Shown here piece after piece: positions 62,593-64,000 of a DNA stretch of 64,000 nucleotides (positions are counted from its first letter, which is position 1; the number at the start of each line of letters is the position of its first letter). The stretch spans positions 152,411,753 to 152,475,752 of the forward strand of contig NC_133123.1 in the NCBI RefSeq assembly GCF_033568475.1, given 5' to 3'. The translations under genes were made by a program, and so were the position numbers. This stretch comes from Henckelia pumila (taxonomy: Eukaryota; Streptophyta; Magnoliopsida; Lamiales; Gesneriaceae). Under the pieces are notes generated by a model. The model saw only the letters and a program-made list of their open reading frames with translations, did no database searches and was not told the DNA's origin.

Positions 62593-63729
62593 CTAGTCTT
62601 CTTCTTCTTCTGGAATAGAGGGATCCTGGGGTGCACCCGGAACAAACTGGGCCGGCATGTCAGACTGGAACGGGAATGGAGGCGGATAATGAGGTGCCGC
62701 TTGAAAGCCAGATGTATCAAGTCCCAACTGCGTCGCCATGCTGCGCATAATGTCTTTCACATTATGGAGATGAGTGGAAGTGGCTTGAAAATAATCCATT
62801 ACATAGTGGTCAAAAGCGGAGCTCTCAACGGCCATGTCCTGAGAGGTGCGGCGAGGAGGAGTGGGCTGAGGCGGTGGACGAATGCTAGAGGAGCTCCCAA
62901 CATGATGCTGAACGCTATAAAATTCCAAATTGCGCTTCGCTTGCTTGGAAGTGGCAAGCTTCTCATCCACGGTCTTGAAAGGCGGGAGCCACTCCTCATC
63001 GGGACTGATCTGCACACCTGCCTGACGACAAAGGGCGGTAATGGTGTGAGGGAAATAGAGGCCCACAGACGGAGTCCGCATCGAATAAAGAATGGAATCG
63101 TGGACAAGAGTGCCCACATCAATCGGCCACCGCTTCGTGATGGCATACACAAGGATCGCCCTATCTGCCTGGACGTCAACTGTGTGGAGCACTGGTAAAA
63201 GTTGTCGGGCTATGAAAGCATACCACAAAGCCGGCTCAAGTTTCAGAAACCGCTCTGGAAAATGAGTGAACCGGAGAGGATCGTGCCACTGTGCACCCGC
63301 ATAACACATCTCTCTCAAAAGTAAATTATAGTCCGGATTCGCCTTAAAATTCCTAAATTGACTATCATCCGTAGCAGGAGTATCAAACAACCTATTCAAA
63401 GTCTCAGCATCAAACGACACAAGTTTTCCTCGAACAAAAACTTTAGAGTCATCTCGAGCAGGGGCATTAGCATAAAATTCCCGAACCACCGGAACAATGG
63501 CGGGTTCGGGCACTTTGCAAAAGACATTCCATTTTCTCTTATTAATCTCCAAAGCGACAAAATCATTACACTCCAAAGATAAACCACGCTCAGCAATAGG
63601 ATTGCGATTGAGTCTAGCATTTTCGTACCTCTCTTGGGCTTCATGAGAGACGAACCGTTTGGAGAGTGCAGCGGAGTAGGATGAGCTAGCGGCGGCGGGG
63701 CGGGACGAACGGAATCGTTTGGCTGACAT
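62593..63729 (-). CDS. Putative plant transposon protein (retroelement-associated), complete frame
   Basis: An uninterrupted 378-residue frame from ATG at 63729 to TAG at 62593. It starts MSAKRFRSSRPAAASSSYSA, then has FVSHEAQERYENARL, AERGLSLE, VPVVREFYANAP, KVFVRGKLVSFDAETLNRLF, WYAFIARQLLPVLHTV, RAILVYAITKRWPIDVG and FPHTITALCRQAGV. This order matches the domain family usually named 'putative plant transposon protein' (PF20167 as I recall), widespread in plant repeats and sometimes described as env-like in Athila/Tat relatives. The C-terminal third is Pro/Ser-rich and ends EEEED. No signal peptide or membrane segment is evident. Function is unknown. Confidence 0.72.
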   Translation of the reverse strand: MSAKRFRSSRPAAASSSYSAALSKRFVSHEAQERYENARLNRNPIAERGLSLECNDFVALEINKRKWNVFCKVPEPAIVPVVREFYANAPARDDSKVFVRGKLVSFDAETLNRLFDTPATDDSQFRNFKANPDYNLLLREMCYAGAQWHDPLRFTHFPERFLKLEPALWYAFIARQLLPVLHTVDVQADRAILVYAITKRWPIDVGTLVHDSILYSMRTPSVGLYFPHTITALCRQAGVQISPDEEWLPPFKTVDEKLATSKQAKRNLEFYSVQHHVGSSSSIRPPPQPTPPRRTSQDMAVESSAFDHYVMDYFQATSTHLHNVKDIMRSMATQLGLDTSGFQAAPHYPPPFPFQSDMPAQFVPGAPQDPSIPEEEED

Positions 63730-64000
63730 TGTGGAGGGTGGCCGGAATCAGAGGCGGTGATAGGTGGTGGCGGCGGTGAACGGCGGCGTGGTGGTTAGGA
63801 ACGTGAAATAGGAGGATTCTGACATAAATTGGCGGACCCGAACTTGAATTGCGATGATAAACTCCAAGAAACTGCAAAATACGGACAATTTTGAAAATAA
63901 TTTTTGGAGGAATTGGAGAGTAGGGAATTGGGGATTTAGGGTTTGGTGGGAGAGAAAGAGAAAAGATGAAGAAGAGAATGAGATTATAGCAAGAGTCCAG
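63730..64000 (-). promoter_or_regulatory. 5' leader of the minus-strand frame
   Basis: Read on the minus strand this is a pyrimidine-rich leader (CTCTTTCTCTCCC, then CAAACCCTAAATCCCC) leading to a GC-rich stretch before the ATG at 63729. It looks like a transcribed 5' UTR. The window ends before any upstream gene of the putative element. Confidence 0.35.

Noticed and set aside
62689-63198. 169-codon plus-strand frame
   Set aside because: Antisense shadow of the minus-strand transposon-protein frame, which has the recognisable domain sequence.

Overview
This is a nuclear segment from a flowering plant, most likely a eudicot. Coding sequence is split by AT-rich GT-AG introns, intergenic DNA is AT-rich with long AT and ATT microsatellites, and the repeats are plant lineages: a Tekay/Del-type chromovirus, an En/Spm (CACTA) element, a Cassandra-like LTR carrying 5S rRNA sequence, and a CTAG-ended Helitron. 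I cannot fix the species from sequence alone.

Positions 1-21,000 are ordinary gene space with four plus-strand host genes: the 3' part of a TAF1B-like RNA polymerase I factor (1-1909), a complete 12-exon COG2 Golgi tether subunit (2926-8391), a complete 6-exon adenylate kinase (10087-13732) and a complete 6-exon 4-coumarate:CoA ligase-like enzyme ending in a peroxisomal SKL tripeptide (16793-20749). Exon phases join correctly in all four. Intergenic stretches hold MITE-like hairpins, a short tandem repeat and an ATT-rich microsatellite.

Positions 22,000-53,000 are a decayed tandem array of three unprocessed pseudogene copies of the WD40 protein CIAO1/CIA1 (cytosolic Fe-S cluster assembly), each followed by a related spacer. 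Each copy was hit by different elements, so the copies act as empty-site references for one another. Copy A has a hAT-like element in its spacer (26395-27668), whose left end lies in a 303-bp tandem duplication. Copy B has a 380-bp solo LTR with a 5S rRNA-like block in exon 1 (28474-28853), an unclassified insertion (30637-31218) and a 10,080-bp LTR retrotransposon (32157-42236, TTAAT target duplication). Copy C has an unclassified repeat (45635-51966) that itself holds a 5-kb Helitron (46253-51270), and is then cut by a CACTA element at 52986.

Positions 52,986-61,300 are the CACTA element: terminal CACTA motif, palindromic subterminal repeats, a transposase gene broken by a stop and a frameshifting 56-bp duplication, and a second five-exon gene of the Ptta/En/Spm plant transposase family. 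Its 3' terminus is not found in the window. At the right end an intact 378-codon minus-strand reading frame (62593-63729) matches the 'putative plant transposon protein' type and is probably part of another retroelement.

The four host genes share no pathway; they are independent housekeeping or metabolic loci. The window is most informative as a nested insertion record over a duplicated pseudogene array.
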